Shown piece by piece: positions 10,185 through 19,369 of a DNA stretch of 64,000 nucleotides. The position numbers and the translations under genes were made by a program. The stretch's first letter is position 1. Each line of letters begins with the position of its first letter. The notes below the pieces were generated by a model, which saw only the letters and a program-made list of their open reading frames with translations, searched no databases and was not told the origin of the DNA. Where the stretch lies: the NCBI GenBank assembly GCA_016219185.1, contig JACRBZ010000061.1:23256-87255 (forward strand), in the 5' to 3' direction. This DNA is from Deltaproteobacteria bacterium. Its GTDB lineage: Bacteria > Desulfobacterota > Desulfobacteria > Desulfobacterales > Desulfatirhabdiaceae.

Positions 10185-10703
10185 TCATTGTTTCGACGGA
10201 GGCACGACAATGACTGGAACCGATGAAAGTTTCAGAACGCCTTTGATAATTTTTGATACAGATGCACCCGAAAGAATACTTTTATGTGAGCTGAGAATAA
10301 TCAGATCGCTCTCTTTTTCTTTCGCGGTTAGAAGTATTTCTTTAGCCACTTCGCCTTTTCTGACCAGGATTTCATCAGGTTGCAGGAAACAGCCTGGGTT
10401 ACCGCTCATCATATTCTCGCAAAACTTTGATAATGCAGATTCGATGATTTTGCTTTCTGCTCGTTTGCCGATCAAAACCGACCGGGCATCCTTTTCATAT
10501 TCACGCATGATCTCATCATAGCTCGTTTCGCCCAGTAGGTTTTTCACCTGCATTTCCAAATTGATGGGTGGAGATTGAATTACATTAAGTAATGTGATGG
10601 TTCCCTGACATGCCACGGCGAGATTGACTGCATAAAAATAAGAATTTCGGCACTCTTTTGACAGATCCGTTGCAAAAAGAATTTTTCTAATATCTCTTAC
10701 CAT
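10185..10703 (-). CDS. Universal stress protein (UspA family)
   Basis: A 172-aa protein with the Usp fold: an N-terminal strand IRKILFATDLS and a C-terminal block ending SSVPVIVVPP. The ATP-binding G-x2-G-x9-G-S/T signature is degenerate (SSHKSILSGASVSKIIKG), so ATP binding is uncertain. Such proteins help anaerobes survive stress, but the mechanism is not known well enough to say more. It sits on the minus strand between the methyltransferase and the SDR, with about 170 bp of non-coding DNA before it, so it probably has its own promoter. Confidence 0.82.
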   Translation of the reverse strand: MVRDIRKILFATDLSKECRNSYFYAVNLAVACQGTITLLNVIQSPPINLEMQVKNLLGETSYDEIMREYEKDARSVLIGKRAESKIIESALSKFCENMMSGNPGCFLQPDEILVRKGEVAKEILLTAKEKESDLIILSSHKSILSGASVSKIIKGVLKLSSVPVIVVPPSKQ

Positions 10704-10873
10704 ATCATACCTCGATTAAATAAGTCGTCATTCAAGACATTATCGTACCTTGAGATCGAAAATTATAAACGTTATAAAATAGCCTTCCCGGATTATTGCC
10801 GCGCTTGATTTTTTGTTCACCGGCTTCTAAAGGTGCTCTCGCCCTGCGTTACTCCAAATGAATACTCATAAGT

Positions 10874-11668
10874 TCATGACAAGAGACCGGATCGACATGC
10901 TTTCGTATAATTGCGGCAGAAGCGGTCTTGCCCGAGTATCAGTTGCGTGGCCAGCAATATCTCCCGCATGGTCGGTTCGGTCGGATCGATGATGGCTGAA
11001 TCCATGCCGGCTGCTAAAGCAAGAGTCAGAAATGTCCGGTTGATGAGCGCACGTTTGGGAAGCCCGAAAGAGACATTGCTCAACCCCATGGTAATATGGA
11101 CACGGGGAAATTCTTCACAAACCCGGCGGATGACATCCAATGTCGTTTTTCCCGCATCTCCATCTGTTGCGATCGACAAAATCAAGGGATCTATGTAAAG
11201 TTTTTCATCCGGCAGCCCTTGCTCCCGGGTCAGCTTGATCATGCTCCGGATGACTTCAAGCCGTTTATCGGCTGTTTTTGGGATGCCGCCTTCATCCAAA
11301 GCCAGGGCAATCAACTCGCAGCCGTGTTCTGCTGCCAGCGGCAGAACATCGTTCAGTCTTTTCGGCTCGCCACTGATGGAATTGATCATCGGCGTTTGAT
11401 TCACCTCTTTAAGCGCAGCCCTCAAGGGTTCAGGTCGCGAACTATCCAGACACAACTTTACATTCACCGCATTTTGAACGGTATGAACCAGCCATACGAG
11501 ATCCTCAGTTTCATGATCTGGTGTACTTCCCGCATTGATATCGAGAAAATCGGCGCCGCATTCAATCTGGGCCTTTGCCAAAGCAATGATAACTTCGGCA
11601 TTTCTTGTAACAATGGCGGCAGCGACCGATTTTCGGGTTCCGTTAATTTTCTCTCCAATGATTTTCAT
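10874..11668 (-). CDS. Methyltetrahydrofolate:corrinoid methyltransferase (AcsE/MtrH/MetH pterin-binding family)
   Basis: A 264-aa TIM-barrel pterin-binding protein, the length of stand-alone AcsE-type enzymes. Key motifs are DINAG (43-47), a CLDSS strand around 73-77 and MGLSNVSFGLP (194-204), whose Asn198 matches the residue that contacts N5 of the pterin. In a demethylase system this is methyltransferase II: it moves the methyl group from the corrinoid protein to tetrahydrofolate, feeding the Wood-Ljungdahl branch. It is the last gene of the minus-strand train, five bases after the activator gene, next to the corrinoid protein and methyltransferase I. Confidence 0.9.
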   Translation of the reverse strand: MKIIGEKINGTRKSVAAAIVTRNAEVIIALAKAQIECGADFLDINAGSTPDHETEDLVWLVHTVQNAVNVKLCLDSSRPEPLRAALKEVNQTPMINSISGEPKRLNDVLPLAAEHGCELIALALDEGGIPKTADKRLEVIRSMIKLTREQGLPDEKLYIDPLILSIATDGDAGKTTLDVIRRVCEEFPRVHITMGLSNVSFGLPKRALINRTFLTLALAAGMDSAIIDPTEPTMREILLATQLILGQDRFCRNYTKACRSGLLS

Positions 11669-11673
11669 TTATG

Positions 11674-13533
11674 TCATCCTCTATCCATTTTTTTGATTTT
11701 GCCCTGAACGCAAGGGACAAAACGCATCGTCCGAACAAGGAGGCGGGTAAACTGCGCGTCGGTGGCCAATTCGATGTGTCGCGATCGAAGGGCGATTTCA
11801 GCCGCACGCTTTCTCTCCTGCCTTGAAATCAGCGTCAGGGCAGCGCCCACTACCGCCGCGTTTCCGGCCCGGACGAAACGGGCCTTGGGTAAATCCGGCA
11901 GCAGCCCGATTGAAAGCGCGCTATCGATATTCAGATAAGATCCGAATGCACCGGCCAGATACACATCCCCCACCTCATCGGCCGGCGTAGCGGTCTTTGC
12001 CAGTAGTGTCCGGATACCTGCCTGGATCGCCCCCTTGGCAAGCTGAACTGCGGAGATGTCTTTTTGCGTCAGCAAGATATCCCGGCCGGTTCCGCCGGAT
12101 TTCTCCGGAACAAGAACAAACGCCGCACCATTCGGCCCTGATCGGATATGTTGATGGGTCGTTTTTAAATGCCCTCTTTCATCGATCACTCCGATACGCA
12201 GCAGCTCGGATATGGCGGCCACCAGGCCTGATCCGCACAAGCCCACGGGAGGCTCTCCGTTTACAGTGCCGACGATCGGCCCATCGGCAGTAATACGAAA
12301 CGTTTCTATCGCTCCGGACGCAGCCCGCATCCCATCATGAATATGCGCCCCTTCAAAAGCGGGACCCGAGGCACAGGACAAGACAAAGATCCCGCCGTTC
12401 GGACCCGGTTTGGCCAGAACAATTTCCGTGTTCGTGCCGATGTCCACGCCAAGCGTCGAACCGGAACATCGATCGAGACCGCAGGCAAGAATCATCGCGA
12501 CATGATCTCCGCCGACAAATCCGCCGATACAGGGCAGCACCGACACCCTTGCACCAGGGGCACTTTTCAGGCCCAGCTCCGGAGCCATCATTTCCAGGGG
12601 TGTTGAAAACCCTGCAATGTAGGGCGCCCGAGCCAGCGGTTCAGGCGGCAACCGCAGCAGAAGATGGCTCATGGCCGTATTTCCGCAGAGAGTGATCTCC
12701 ATAATCCGGTCAGCAGACACGCCGCCTTGATCACAAAGATTTTTTACCAGACAGTTGAGCGCGTTAATGAGTAAACGCGCCAATATCCGGCCGCCGTTTT
12801 CTTTCTGAATGGCGTAGTTCAAACGGCTGATAACGTCTTCTCCATAAGAGATCTGAGGGTTTACCATGCCCGCGGCGGAGATTTCCTTTCCAGACTCAAG
12901 GTCTATAAGCAGCCCGGCAATTTTGGTTGTACCCATGTCAACAGCGATGCCCATCGGCGACTCGCCTATTGGCGCTACTCCCACCGGAGCACCGTCGCAC
13001 AGATAAACCGCCAGGCGCCAATCCGAAGATCGGGCAACCTTGGATAAGCGGCGAACAAAATCAGGGTGTAACTGCCATCCATTTAAACATTCGAAAGGAG
13101 GCAAGGCATCGAACAAACGTGTCACATCCGATCTTTGATCCGTCAAGGAGGGGCAGGACAGCTCAACATTGACCACGGAATAGCGATTATCGCCTTCGGG
13201 CGGTCGCTTACGCCCTTGCAGTTGAAGTCTTTGATCATAGGCCCGGGAAGAGTTTGGGATGTGTATTTTAACATCGCCGCAAAGTCTTGTCAGGCACGCC
13301 AGGCGCTGCCTGCCTGAAGCCCGGTTATGCTCAAGGACGCTCAACTCATCCCGATTCGGCGGCGACACTTGTCCTGAAAGCACTTCAACCCTGCAACGGC
13401 CGCAGGTACCTCTGCCGCCGCAGTCCGATGATATCGCCACCCCGGCCTGGCGCGCTGCCTGGAAAACAGATATTCCAACAGCGGCTTTCACCCTTCGGCC
13501 AAGCGGCTGAAATTCGGCAACGAGCTTATCCAT
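11674..13533 (-). CDS. RACo-type ATP-dependent reductive activator of corrinoid protein (ASKHA domain)
   Basis: A 619-aa protein with an N-terminal [2Fe-2S] ferredoxin domain (C38, C44, C47 and C80), a middle linker and a C-terminal ASKHA ATPase starting near GIAVDMGTTKIAGLL, with GVDIGTNTEI and CGSGL further on. This is the architecture of RACo and of the activating enzymes of O-demethylases. It uses ATP to push an electron onto a corrinoid that has slipped to inactive Co(II), restoring Co(I). It lies between methyltransferase I (2 bp gap) and methyltransferase II (5 bp gap). The match to family length and motif order is good. Confidence 0.92.
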   Translation of the reverse strand: MDKLVAEFQPLGRRVKAAVGISVFQAARQAGVAISSDCGGRGTCGRCRVEVLSGQVSPPNRDELSVLEHNRASGRQRLACLTRLCGDVKIHIPNSSRAYDQRLQLQGRKRPPEGDNRYSVVNVELSCPSLTDQRSDVTRLFDALPPFECLNGWQLHPDFVRRLSKVARSSDWRLAVYLCDGAPVGVAPIGESPMGIAVDMGTTKIAGLLIDLESGKEISAAGMVNPQISYGEDVISRLNYAIQKENGGRILARLLINALNCLVKNLCDQGGVSADRIMEITLCGNTAMSHLLLRLPPEPLARAPYIAGFSTPLEMMAPELGLKSAPGARVSVLPCIGGFVGGDHVAMILACGLDRCSGSTLGVDIGTNTEIVLAKPGPNGGIFVLSCASGPAFEGAHIHDGMRAASGAIETFRITADGPIVGTVNGEPPVGLCGSGLVAAISELLRIGVIDERGHLKTTHQHIRSGPNGAAFVLVPEKSGGTGRDILLTQKDISAVQLAKGAIQAGIRTLLAKTATPADEVGDVYLAGAFGSYLNIDSALSIGLLPDLPKARFVRAGNAAVVGAALTLISRQERKRAAEIALRSRHIELATDAQFTRLLVRTMRFVPCVQGKIKKMDRG

Positions 13534-13535
13534 GC

Positions 13536-14669
13536 TTAAACAGTTCCAAATTCGTGACTCGCAGCCACAAATGCCTCCATATTTTCCGGTTTGGCATTCA
13601 GGGGCGCATCACACCCCGGAGCCAGGAGCAGCCCTTCGGGACCCACATCCCGAACCAGATCCCGAATATAGTTGCGGACATCATCGGGAGTTCCGGATGA
13701 AAAAATGGCTGCCGGCACATCGCCCATAATGGCAGTATGGTCTTTTAATATTGTTCTGGCTTTACGAATGTCAGTCATCCCGTCCGGATTCAGGATGCAT
13801 TTTTTTGCGGGTAACTCAAGAAGTCGTCCTAAATCGCGGCCCCAATCCTGATCCCAGTGAAACACCGGGGTAATACCGCTGGCGATCAATTCTGAGGCGA
13901 CTTTGAAGAAGTATGGCCAGACAAAGCGATCCCAGAGCTTCGGCGCCAGCATGGCACTGGCCGTACGCCATCCGCCGACCCAGACCGAAGGCACTCCGGT
14001 CACGTTGACGGCGCTTTTGGCAATCTCGATAGAAAATGGGAGCATGACATCCATGGCTGCCTGCACCTTGTCCGGCATCCGATACAGGTCAAAGTAAAAT
14101 TTTTCCATGGACCGGGCACCGCAAAGGGATTCAAAAGGGATGGAAGTGGCACTTGAGGCTACGATGCCATATCCTGCTTCGCGAAATTTCCCGGCTACCT
14201 GACCCGCCCCGGTCTGGCACCATGCCATATGCGCTTCCATGAGCTTCATGTCGCATACCTGGGGTAAAAGCTTTTGGGCAAGCGCGTCAATGCCTTTATC
14301 GATAACAAGATCGTAGTCATCCACCGTCATGGTTTCTTTCTCATGGACCTGCCAGAGGGCATCCGCATCCAGATCAATCCCTGGGATCAATACCTTGGAA
14401 AACCACGCACCCGTCAGCGCCATGGGAACGATGCCAAACGGCATGAGGTTGATTCCATCCACATCTCCCAGGCGCGTCATTGCCGCAATGGTGACATCGA
14501 CCGCTGCATCAGGATCCAAACAGAATTGATGTTGGGTCATTCCCATGTATCTCGGGGCAAAAGCCGTGCCCATAAAAATACACGGCACCCGATCGATCAG
14601 CTCAAAATTGATAGCGCTTTGAATACGGGTCCATCGCTGTTTGTAGTACTTTTCGTTTTCATCTCTCAT
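13536..14669 (-). CDS. Uroporphyrinogen decarboxylase-fold methyltransferase, probable substrate:corrinoid methyltransferase I
   Basis: A 377-aa protein of the MtaA/URO-D superfamily. I take ATG 14669, which overlaps the corrinoid gene's stop (ATGA) and follows AAAGGAGTGG; longer frames upstream run through that gene. MtaA proteins bind zinc through His-x-Cys and a distal Cys. Here the first motif reads HWD (PVFHWDQDWG) while GCDAPLN is kept near the C-terminus, so zinc and coenzyme M use are doubtful. Several bacterial and archaeal methoxy-aromatic methyltransferase I enzymes belong to this fold, which makes substrate demethylation the best guess. No other candidate methyltransferase I is in the cluster. 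Confidence 0.82.
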   Translation of the reverse strand: MRDENEKYYKQRWTRIQSAINFELIDRVPCIFMGTAFAPRYMGMTQHQFCLDPDAAVDVTIAAMTRLGDVDGINLMPFGIVPMALTGAWFSKVLIPGIDLDADALWQVHEKETMTVDDYDLVIDKGIDALAQKLLPQVCDMKLMEAHMAWCQTGAGQVAGKFREAGYGIVASSATSIPFESLCGARSMEKFYFDLYRMPDKVQAAMDVMLPFSIEIAKSAVNVTGVPSVWVGGWRTASAMLAPKLWDRFVWPYFFKVASELIASGITPVFHWDQDWGRDLGRLLELPAKKCILNPDGMTDIRKARTILKDHTAIMGDVPAAIFSSGTPDDVRNYIRDLVRDVGPEGLLLAPGCDAPLNAKPENMEAFVAASHEFGTV

Positions 14670-15289
14670 GATAACCACTCCTTTGCCATGCGTACGGCCG
14701 CCTGAGCGTCCGCGCCCCATTGATCCGCGCCGGTATAATTGCATACACTCTGATCGACTGGCCCGCCGCCGATCATGATTTTCACCTTATCGCGCAGGCC
14801 CGCAGCCGCAAAGGCTTCCACAGTGGCCTTGATGGAATCGAATGCAACCGTCAGCAGCGCGGAGAGGCCCACCACGGTTGCACCGGTTTCTCTGACCGCT
14901 TCGACAAACCGTTCCGGCGGCACATTGACACCAAGATCGGTGACTTGCATGTTAGCCGACTTGAGCATGCCAACCACAAGATCCTTGCCGATATTATGAA
15001 TATCGTCTCTGACCGTACCGATAACCACCTTTCCGATGGTTGGCCCCGAGCCGCCTTTCATCATCGGCTCCAGCAATTCACTGATCTGCTTAAAAATCTC
15101 ACCGGCCATCATCAGATCGGATATATAATAGGTTCCCTGCTCGAATTTTTTGCCGACGCCTATCATTCCCTGCTGGCTGGCGGATATGATTTCATTGGCA
15201 TTCACACCCTCTTTAAGTTGCTGTTTGACCAATGCCAAGACAGCATCTTCCTCCAGATCTTCCATTAGTTTTATAACTTGATTGTCCAT
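14666..15289 (-). CDS. Corrinoid (B12-binding) protein of a methyltransferase system
   Basis: A 207-aa protein of the MtaC/MtbC/MtvC type. An N-terminal helical cap (about 1-85) precedes a Rossmann-like B12 domain with the base-off/His-on motif D96-x-H98-x-x-G101 (RDDIHNIG) and the downstream VGLSALLT and IGGGPV segments. It carries the methyl group as methyl-Co(III) between methyltransferase I and II. It overlaps the following gene by four bases (ATGA), so the two are probably translationally coupled and made in step. Length and motif spacing are typical. Confidence 0.94.
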   Translation of the reverse strand: MDNQVIKLMEDLEEDAVLALVKQQLKEGVNANEIISASQQGMIGVGKKFEQGTYYISDLMMAGEIFKQISELLEPMMKGGSGPTIGKVVIGTVRDDIHNIGKDLVVGMLKSANMQVTDLGVNVPPERFVEAVRETGATVVGLSALLTVAFDSIKATVEAFAAAGLRDKVKIMIGGGPVDQSVCNYTGADQWGADAQAAVRMAKEWLS

Positions 15290-15306
15290 ACACGGTCACC
15301 TCTTTT

Positions 15307-15984
15307 TTACTTTGAAAAAAACATATCATACGTCACTTCATTGCCAGAGGGCACAACAAGAAATTCATCACACCCATCATTAAAGGCTCCGGCTTTCATT
15401 AATCTGTCAAAAAGCGATGCCTCGCCGGTGATCTCTTCGTATTTCAATCCGAATCTATTCGCCTTTTCCCTGGCATAAGTACGGTACGCTGAGGAATTTT
15501 CCCGGCAATCCGTCTCAATGAATGCCAGACGGGTGTAGTTGTGAAGCAGCTCTCTCATTAACCGATCCGCCCGTTTCTGGCCAAAACGCTTCATCATATA
15601 CGCATATTCCTCAAATGGGGTACTGCCGACATCAATCCATCCCTTACTGAGAAAAAACGTTCCCGGCTCTTTTCTTATCTGATCAAGATGGCCTGCCCGG
15701 GATCCCAGAAAAATACCGATGCAGTCATCTACCCTTGGAATAATCATTCTTGCGTGGTTTGACTGCAGACCTTCCACGGCACGGGAGCAAAGACCATACC
15801 CTAAAAGAAGGGTGCCGTATTGTCTCTCCTGCTGGTCGATGACGTCTTGAATTGCTTTTCTCAGCCGGTCAGGATAAACATGCAGGGCGGGGTTAAGCAC
15901 AAAAAGCGGCAGATTTTCCGGAATCCGGCATCTCATCTCCTTTACGACCACCTCACATGCGATCAGGAGGGTATTTGCATCCAC
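15307..15984 (-). CDS. DUF1638 family protein
   Basis: A 225-aa DUF1638 protein. Visible conserved pieces are IACEVVVKE near the start, LLGYGLCSRA around 100, and RVDDCIGIFLGSR around 125, a Cys/Asp-rich set that could bind a metal or corrinoid. The function of the family is unknown. It is repeatedly seen beside corrinoid methyltransferases in anaerobes (from memory). Here it sits directly before the corrinoid gene (17 bp) and after the small hypothetical gene, so a helper role in corrinoid loading or methyl transfer is plausible but unproven. Confidence 0.8.
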   Translation of the reverse strand: MDANTLLIACEVVVKEMRCRIPENLPLFVLNPALHVYPDRLRKAIQDVIDQQERQYGTLLLGYGLCSRAVEGLQSNHARMIIPRVDDCIGIFLGSRAGHLDQIRKEPGTFFLSKGWIDVGSTPFEEYAYMMKRFGQKRADRLMRELLHNYTRLAFIETDCRENSSAYRTYAREKANRFGLKYEEITGEASLFDRLMKAGAFNDGCDEFLVVPSGNEVTYDMFFSK

Positions 15985-15999
15985 CCGTTTTCCTTTGAA

Positions 16000-16389
16000 T
16001 TAAAGCCGATTCACAAAAGATATCGCTGATTTTCCAAGTAGTTCGACATCGATTATCGATTCGGAGAGCAGATCCCTGATCCGTTCAGCCGAAATACCAA
16101 AGACAAGTATATTCAGCGCAAGAAATATAGCGTCCGCAGCCCCACGGATATGCCCCTGACTATCGGCGGGGCGGCCGTCTCCCGTGGCACTCACGCGAAG
16201 ATAAGATTCTTCCGGTCCAGTCGCAAATCCTTTGATATGGCCGATCAAGGCGTGTTTTTCGGACAGGCACCGCGTGGCTAACGTATCGAACAGGCCGGTC
16301 GCCGTGTCGGTAAATACATCCACCGATTCATTATGGGATTTGCTTAACCGAAGCATCACGGCAACCGGTTCGAATTTTAACGCATCCAT
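16000..16389 (-). CDS. Conserved-looking hypothetical protein between a G3E GTPase and DUF1638
   Basis: A 129-aa soluble protein with no family I recognise. It has no signal peptide or membrane segment. Its central stretch HALIGHIKGFATGPEESYLR is followed by SATGDGRPADSQGHIRGAAD, which look like a conserved core. The start overlaps the GTPase end by 13 bp, and DUF1638 follows 15 bp downstream, so all three are probably made together. A role in cofactor insertion or in regulating the GTPase is an inference from position only. Confidence 0.7.
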   Translation of the reverse strand: MDALKFEPVAVMLRLSKSHNESVDVFTDTATGLFDTLATRCLSEKHALIGHIKGFATGPEESYLRVSATGDGRPADSQGHIRGAADAIFLALNILVFGISAERIRDLLSESIIDVELLGKSAISFVNRL

Positions 16390-16976
16390 GGCAGCAGTTT
16401 TCTGATTATCCGCGGTTCGATCGCATCACGGGCGCAGAGGGTATCAACCGGCACCGAAGGGCTGAGCCGGCTGATCGTCTCGAAAGCAAAGGCCATCTCT
16501 TCGGGCGATGCCACGTCAGCCTTATTGACCAACACCAGATCGGCCTGTTGAACCGTAGTGGTGATCAGCGGACTCAGCACCACCATCAGCATGGTAAGAC
16601 GCAACGGATCAAGAAGCGCAACCCGGATCAGGCTCTTAAAATACACGCCATGATACGTGTTCAAAACATTCATCAGATTTCGCGGATCTGCCGCACCGGT
16701 AGGTTCCAAAAGAACAAGATCAGGATCAAAATCCGCCTTGACCCTTTCCAGTGTCCCAATCACGTCTCCGGCCAGTGAGCAGCAGATACACCCGCCCAGG
16801 AGTTCCCAGACATTGTGCCCGAGGCGCCGCATTAACTGGTTATCGATACCGATTTCACCAATCTCATTGACTAAAATAGCCACTTTACGTTCGCTACCTC
16901 GCGCCAGTTCCGCCAAACGTAATAGTAAGGTGGTCTTTCCACTGCCCAAGAATCCTGTGACGACCAGAAGATGCAT
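16377..16976 (-). CDS. G3E-family GTPase (CobW/HypB/UreG-like metallochaperone)
   Basis: A 199-aa G3E GTPase. Walker A is GFLGSGKTT (8-16), the metal-binding CxCC is C63-I-C65-C66, EPTG follows, and the base-recognition motif is NKAD. It lacks the long C-terminal domain of CobW proteins. G3E proteins use GTP to deliver metals or adenosylcobalamin-type cofactors to target enzymes. The start chosen is ATG 16976, which shares its A with the stop of the MMPL gene (TGATG); an upstream start would push into that gene. The link to a corrinoid methyltransferase set suggests a cobalamin or metal chaperone for it. Confidence 0.88.
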   Translation of the reverse strand: MHLLVVTGFLGSGKTTLLLRLAELARGSERKVAILVNEIGEIGIDNQLMRRLGHNVWELLGGCICCSLAGDVIGTLERVKADFDPDLVLLEPTGAADPRNLMNVLNTYHGVYFKSLIRVALLDPLRLTMLMVVLSPLITTTVQQADLVLVNKADVASPEEMAFAFETISRLSPSVPVDTLCARDAIEPRIIRKLLPWMR

Positions 16977-19369
16977 CAGGCTCTTAATTTTCGGTAATTT
17001 GGTTTTAAGAAGCAAGCAAGCGATGGCAGCAGGATCAATGATCCCACCATATTCCAAAGAAACATGAACGACAGCATTATGCCCATGTCCGCCTGGAATT
17101 TAATGGGCGAAAAGGCCCATGTTGCCACGGCGACAGCAAATGTGACCCCTACCAGCATCACCACCTTTCCGGTAAACAATAGCGACTGGTAGTAGGCTTC
17201 ACTCAGACTTTTTCCAATCGCCAAATACACCAAGATGACACTTAACAGATATAGTGCGTAATCCACTCCGATGCCGACACCTAGCGCGATGACCGGAAGT
17301 GTCGATACTTTAACGCCTATTTTTAACCATACCATGAGGGCTTCCGCTAAAATAGAGGTCAACATGAGTGGCAGAACAGCGCAAAGCACGGCACGCCAGG
17401 AACGAAATGTAATAAAGCAAAGCACGATGACCGCCGCGTATACCAGATACAACATTTGGCGGTTGGCTTTTGTAACAACGATGTTGGTGGCTGCGTTAAT
17501 CCCCGCACTGCCGGCGGCCAATAAAAACGTCGCGCTTTCAGAATTGTTCTTTTCGGCAAATTCCGTCACGGTATCGACCACCCGAGTCAATGTATCCGCC
17601 TTATGATCGGAAAGATAGGCATAGACCGGAACGAGGCTGCAGTCTTCGCTATACATGGTACGGGGCGCCGGGTAGGCTATCGAATTAATCATTTGCTGAT
17701 TACGCAGCAGTTCGTACCATTTGATGTTGCCTTCGTTAAAACCGAACAGCATTTGGCGATTGTAAAGCGCAAGCGATTTGGTGGATTCCACCCCCTTCAC
17801 TTGTCTCAATATCCATTCCAGTGCATCCACCCGCATCAGTGTGTCGTATTTTGTACAAGCATCCGGGGGTGTTTTCACCATGACCGCGAACACGTCGCTG
17901 CTGGCCCCGTAATTATCAGTCATGAACTTGGCGTCGCGGTTATAGCGGGAGTCCGCCCGGAGTTCGGGCGCTCCGGGATCGAGATCGCCGATCCTGAGAT
18001 CACGTCCGACCATAAGACCCATTGCGGCCAGCACAATGCTGACAACAATGGCCGTGGCGGCCCACTTGGGTTTCGTGAAAAGATCAAGAAAATACCATAA
18101 CAGGTGTTTTCTTTCCCCCAACAAGCCAGCTTTTTCAGTCTTGAGGCTCCGTTCCGCCGCTTTCGTGTTGACGCCGGTATAACTTAACAGTATCGGTAAC
18201 AGAATCAGATTGGTGACTATCAGCGATGCAACTCCGACACTGGCGATGATCGCAAGTTCCTGAATCACCTTGATTTGAATAATGATCAGAACAGCAAAGC
18301 CCGCAGCATCGGACAACAATGCAGTCAGCCCTGGCAAAAACAGCCGCCTGAATGTATGCCTGGCTGCGACCAACTTGTCAGATCCCCGACCGACGTCCTG
18401 CATGACGCCGTTCATCTTCTGTGCCCCGGTGCTCATACCGATTGCAAACACCAGAAAAGGTACCAGTACCGAGTATGGATTCAGATCATATCCAAGCATG
18501 AACGAGATGCCAAGCTGCCAGACAACGCCAATCAATGAACATACCATGACCAGGATTGCGCTTCGCAAACACCGTGTGTACCAAAAAAGGACAGTCGCAG
18601 AAATGAACACCGCGACACCGAAGAAGAGCAGAATGGCTCGAATACCTTCGATAAGATCGCCCATCACTTTTGCGAATCCCGTAATATAAAGCTTTATGGT
18701 ATGGGTCTGATACTTGTTTCTGATCTCCTCCAACCGGACCGAAAGTGCTGCATAGTCCAAAGGTTTTCCTGTCTCCGAATCCAGCGACCTCAATGGCACG
18801 TAGATGACGCTTGATTTGTTGTTTGCCGCCACCAGTTGACCTATTTCCCCGGATCGCTCAACATTCCGACGGACCAACTCCACGCTTTGCTCGGATCCAT
18901 CATATGTACTGGGAATCACCGGACCGGCCTCAAACCCTTCTTCCGTTACACCGACCCAACGGGTCGACGGCGTCCAGAGGGATTTCATAAAATTACGGTC
19001 GACACCGGGCAGAAAAAACAGATCATCGCTTATTTTTTGTAGAGTGTTCAGGTATACCGAGCTGTAGATGCTATCATCGGTGGTTTCTACGGCGATGGAG
19101 ACAGCGTTCCCGAGCCCTTGCAGTTCATTCTGGTGTGCGAGAGAGTTGGCGACAAAGGGGTGGCCGGTAGGAATCGTCTTTTCGAAACTCGCATTGAGAT
19201 TCAGATGAGTGGCCTGAAAGGTAAGAAAGATTGTAATCAAAAAACATAATATAAGAACCACTGTCCGATTATTGAAAAGAATCCTTTCGGGAAGTGAACC
19301 GGACATCACGTCAAATTCCGCCAGGGAAAATTTATCAGCTTGCGTAGCTATTCCATTATCTGCTTTCAC
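16976..19369 (-). CDS. MMPL/RND-superfamily membrane transporter
   Basis: A 797-aa inner-membrane RND-type permease. One membrane helix lies near 33-52, then a periplasmic domain, five helices around 230-405, a sixth near 430-452, a second periplasmic domain and five helices around 640-790: the usual duplicated layout. It belongs to the MMPL-like group found with DUF1302 and DUF1329 proteins in clusters for steroid, terpene or aromatic breakdown. It may import or export hydrophobic substrates using the proton gradient. GTG 19369 overlaps the previous stop; the downstream GTPase overlaps its own stop, so three genes are coupled. Confidence 0.88.
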   Translation of the reverse strand: MKADNGIATQADKFSLAEFDVMSGSLPERILFNNRTVVLILCFLITIFLTFQATHLNLNASFEKTIPTGHPFVANSLAHQNELQGLGNAVSIAVETTDDSIYSSVYLNTLQKISDDLFFLPGVDRNFMKSLWTPSTRWVGVTEEGFEAGPVIPSTYDGSEQSVELVRRNVERSGEIGQLVAANNKSSVIYVPLRSLDSETGKPLDYAALSVRLEEIRNKYQTHTIKLYITGFAKVMGDLIEGIRAILLFFGVAVFISATVLFWYTRCLRSAILVMVCSLIGVVWQLGISFMLGYDLNPYSVLVPFLVFAIGMSTGAQKMNGVMQDVGRGSDKLVAARHTFRRLFLPGLTALLSDAAGFAVLIIIQIKVIQELAIIASVGVASLIVTNLILLPILLSYTGVNTKAAERSLKTEKAGLLGERKHLLWYFLDLFTKPKWAATAIVVSIVLAAMGLMVGRDLRIGDLDPGAPELRADSRYNRDAKFMTDNYGASSDVFAVMVKTPPDACTKYDTLMRVDALEWILRQVKGVESTKSLALYNRQMLFGFNEGNIKWYELLRNQQMINSIAYPAPRTMYSEDCSLVPVYAYLSDHKADTLTRVVDTVTEFAEKNNSESATFLLAAGSAGINAATNIVVTKANRQMLYLVYAAVIVLCFITFRSWRAVLCAVLPLMLTSILAEALMVWLKIGVKVSTLPVIALGVGIGVDYALYLLSVILVYLAIGKSLSEAYYQSLLFTGKVVMLVGVTFAVAVATWAFSPIKFQADMGIMLSFMFLWNMVGSLILLPSLACFLKPNYRKLRA

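Noticed and set aside
11096..11707. Plus-strand 203-aa open frame
   Set aside because: Antisense to the methyl-THF:corrinoid methyltransferase, with no ribosome binding site or domain.
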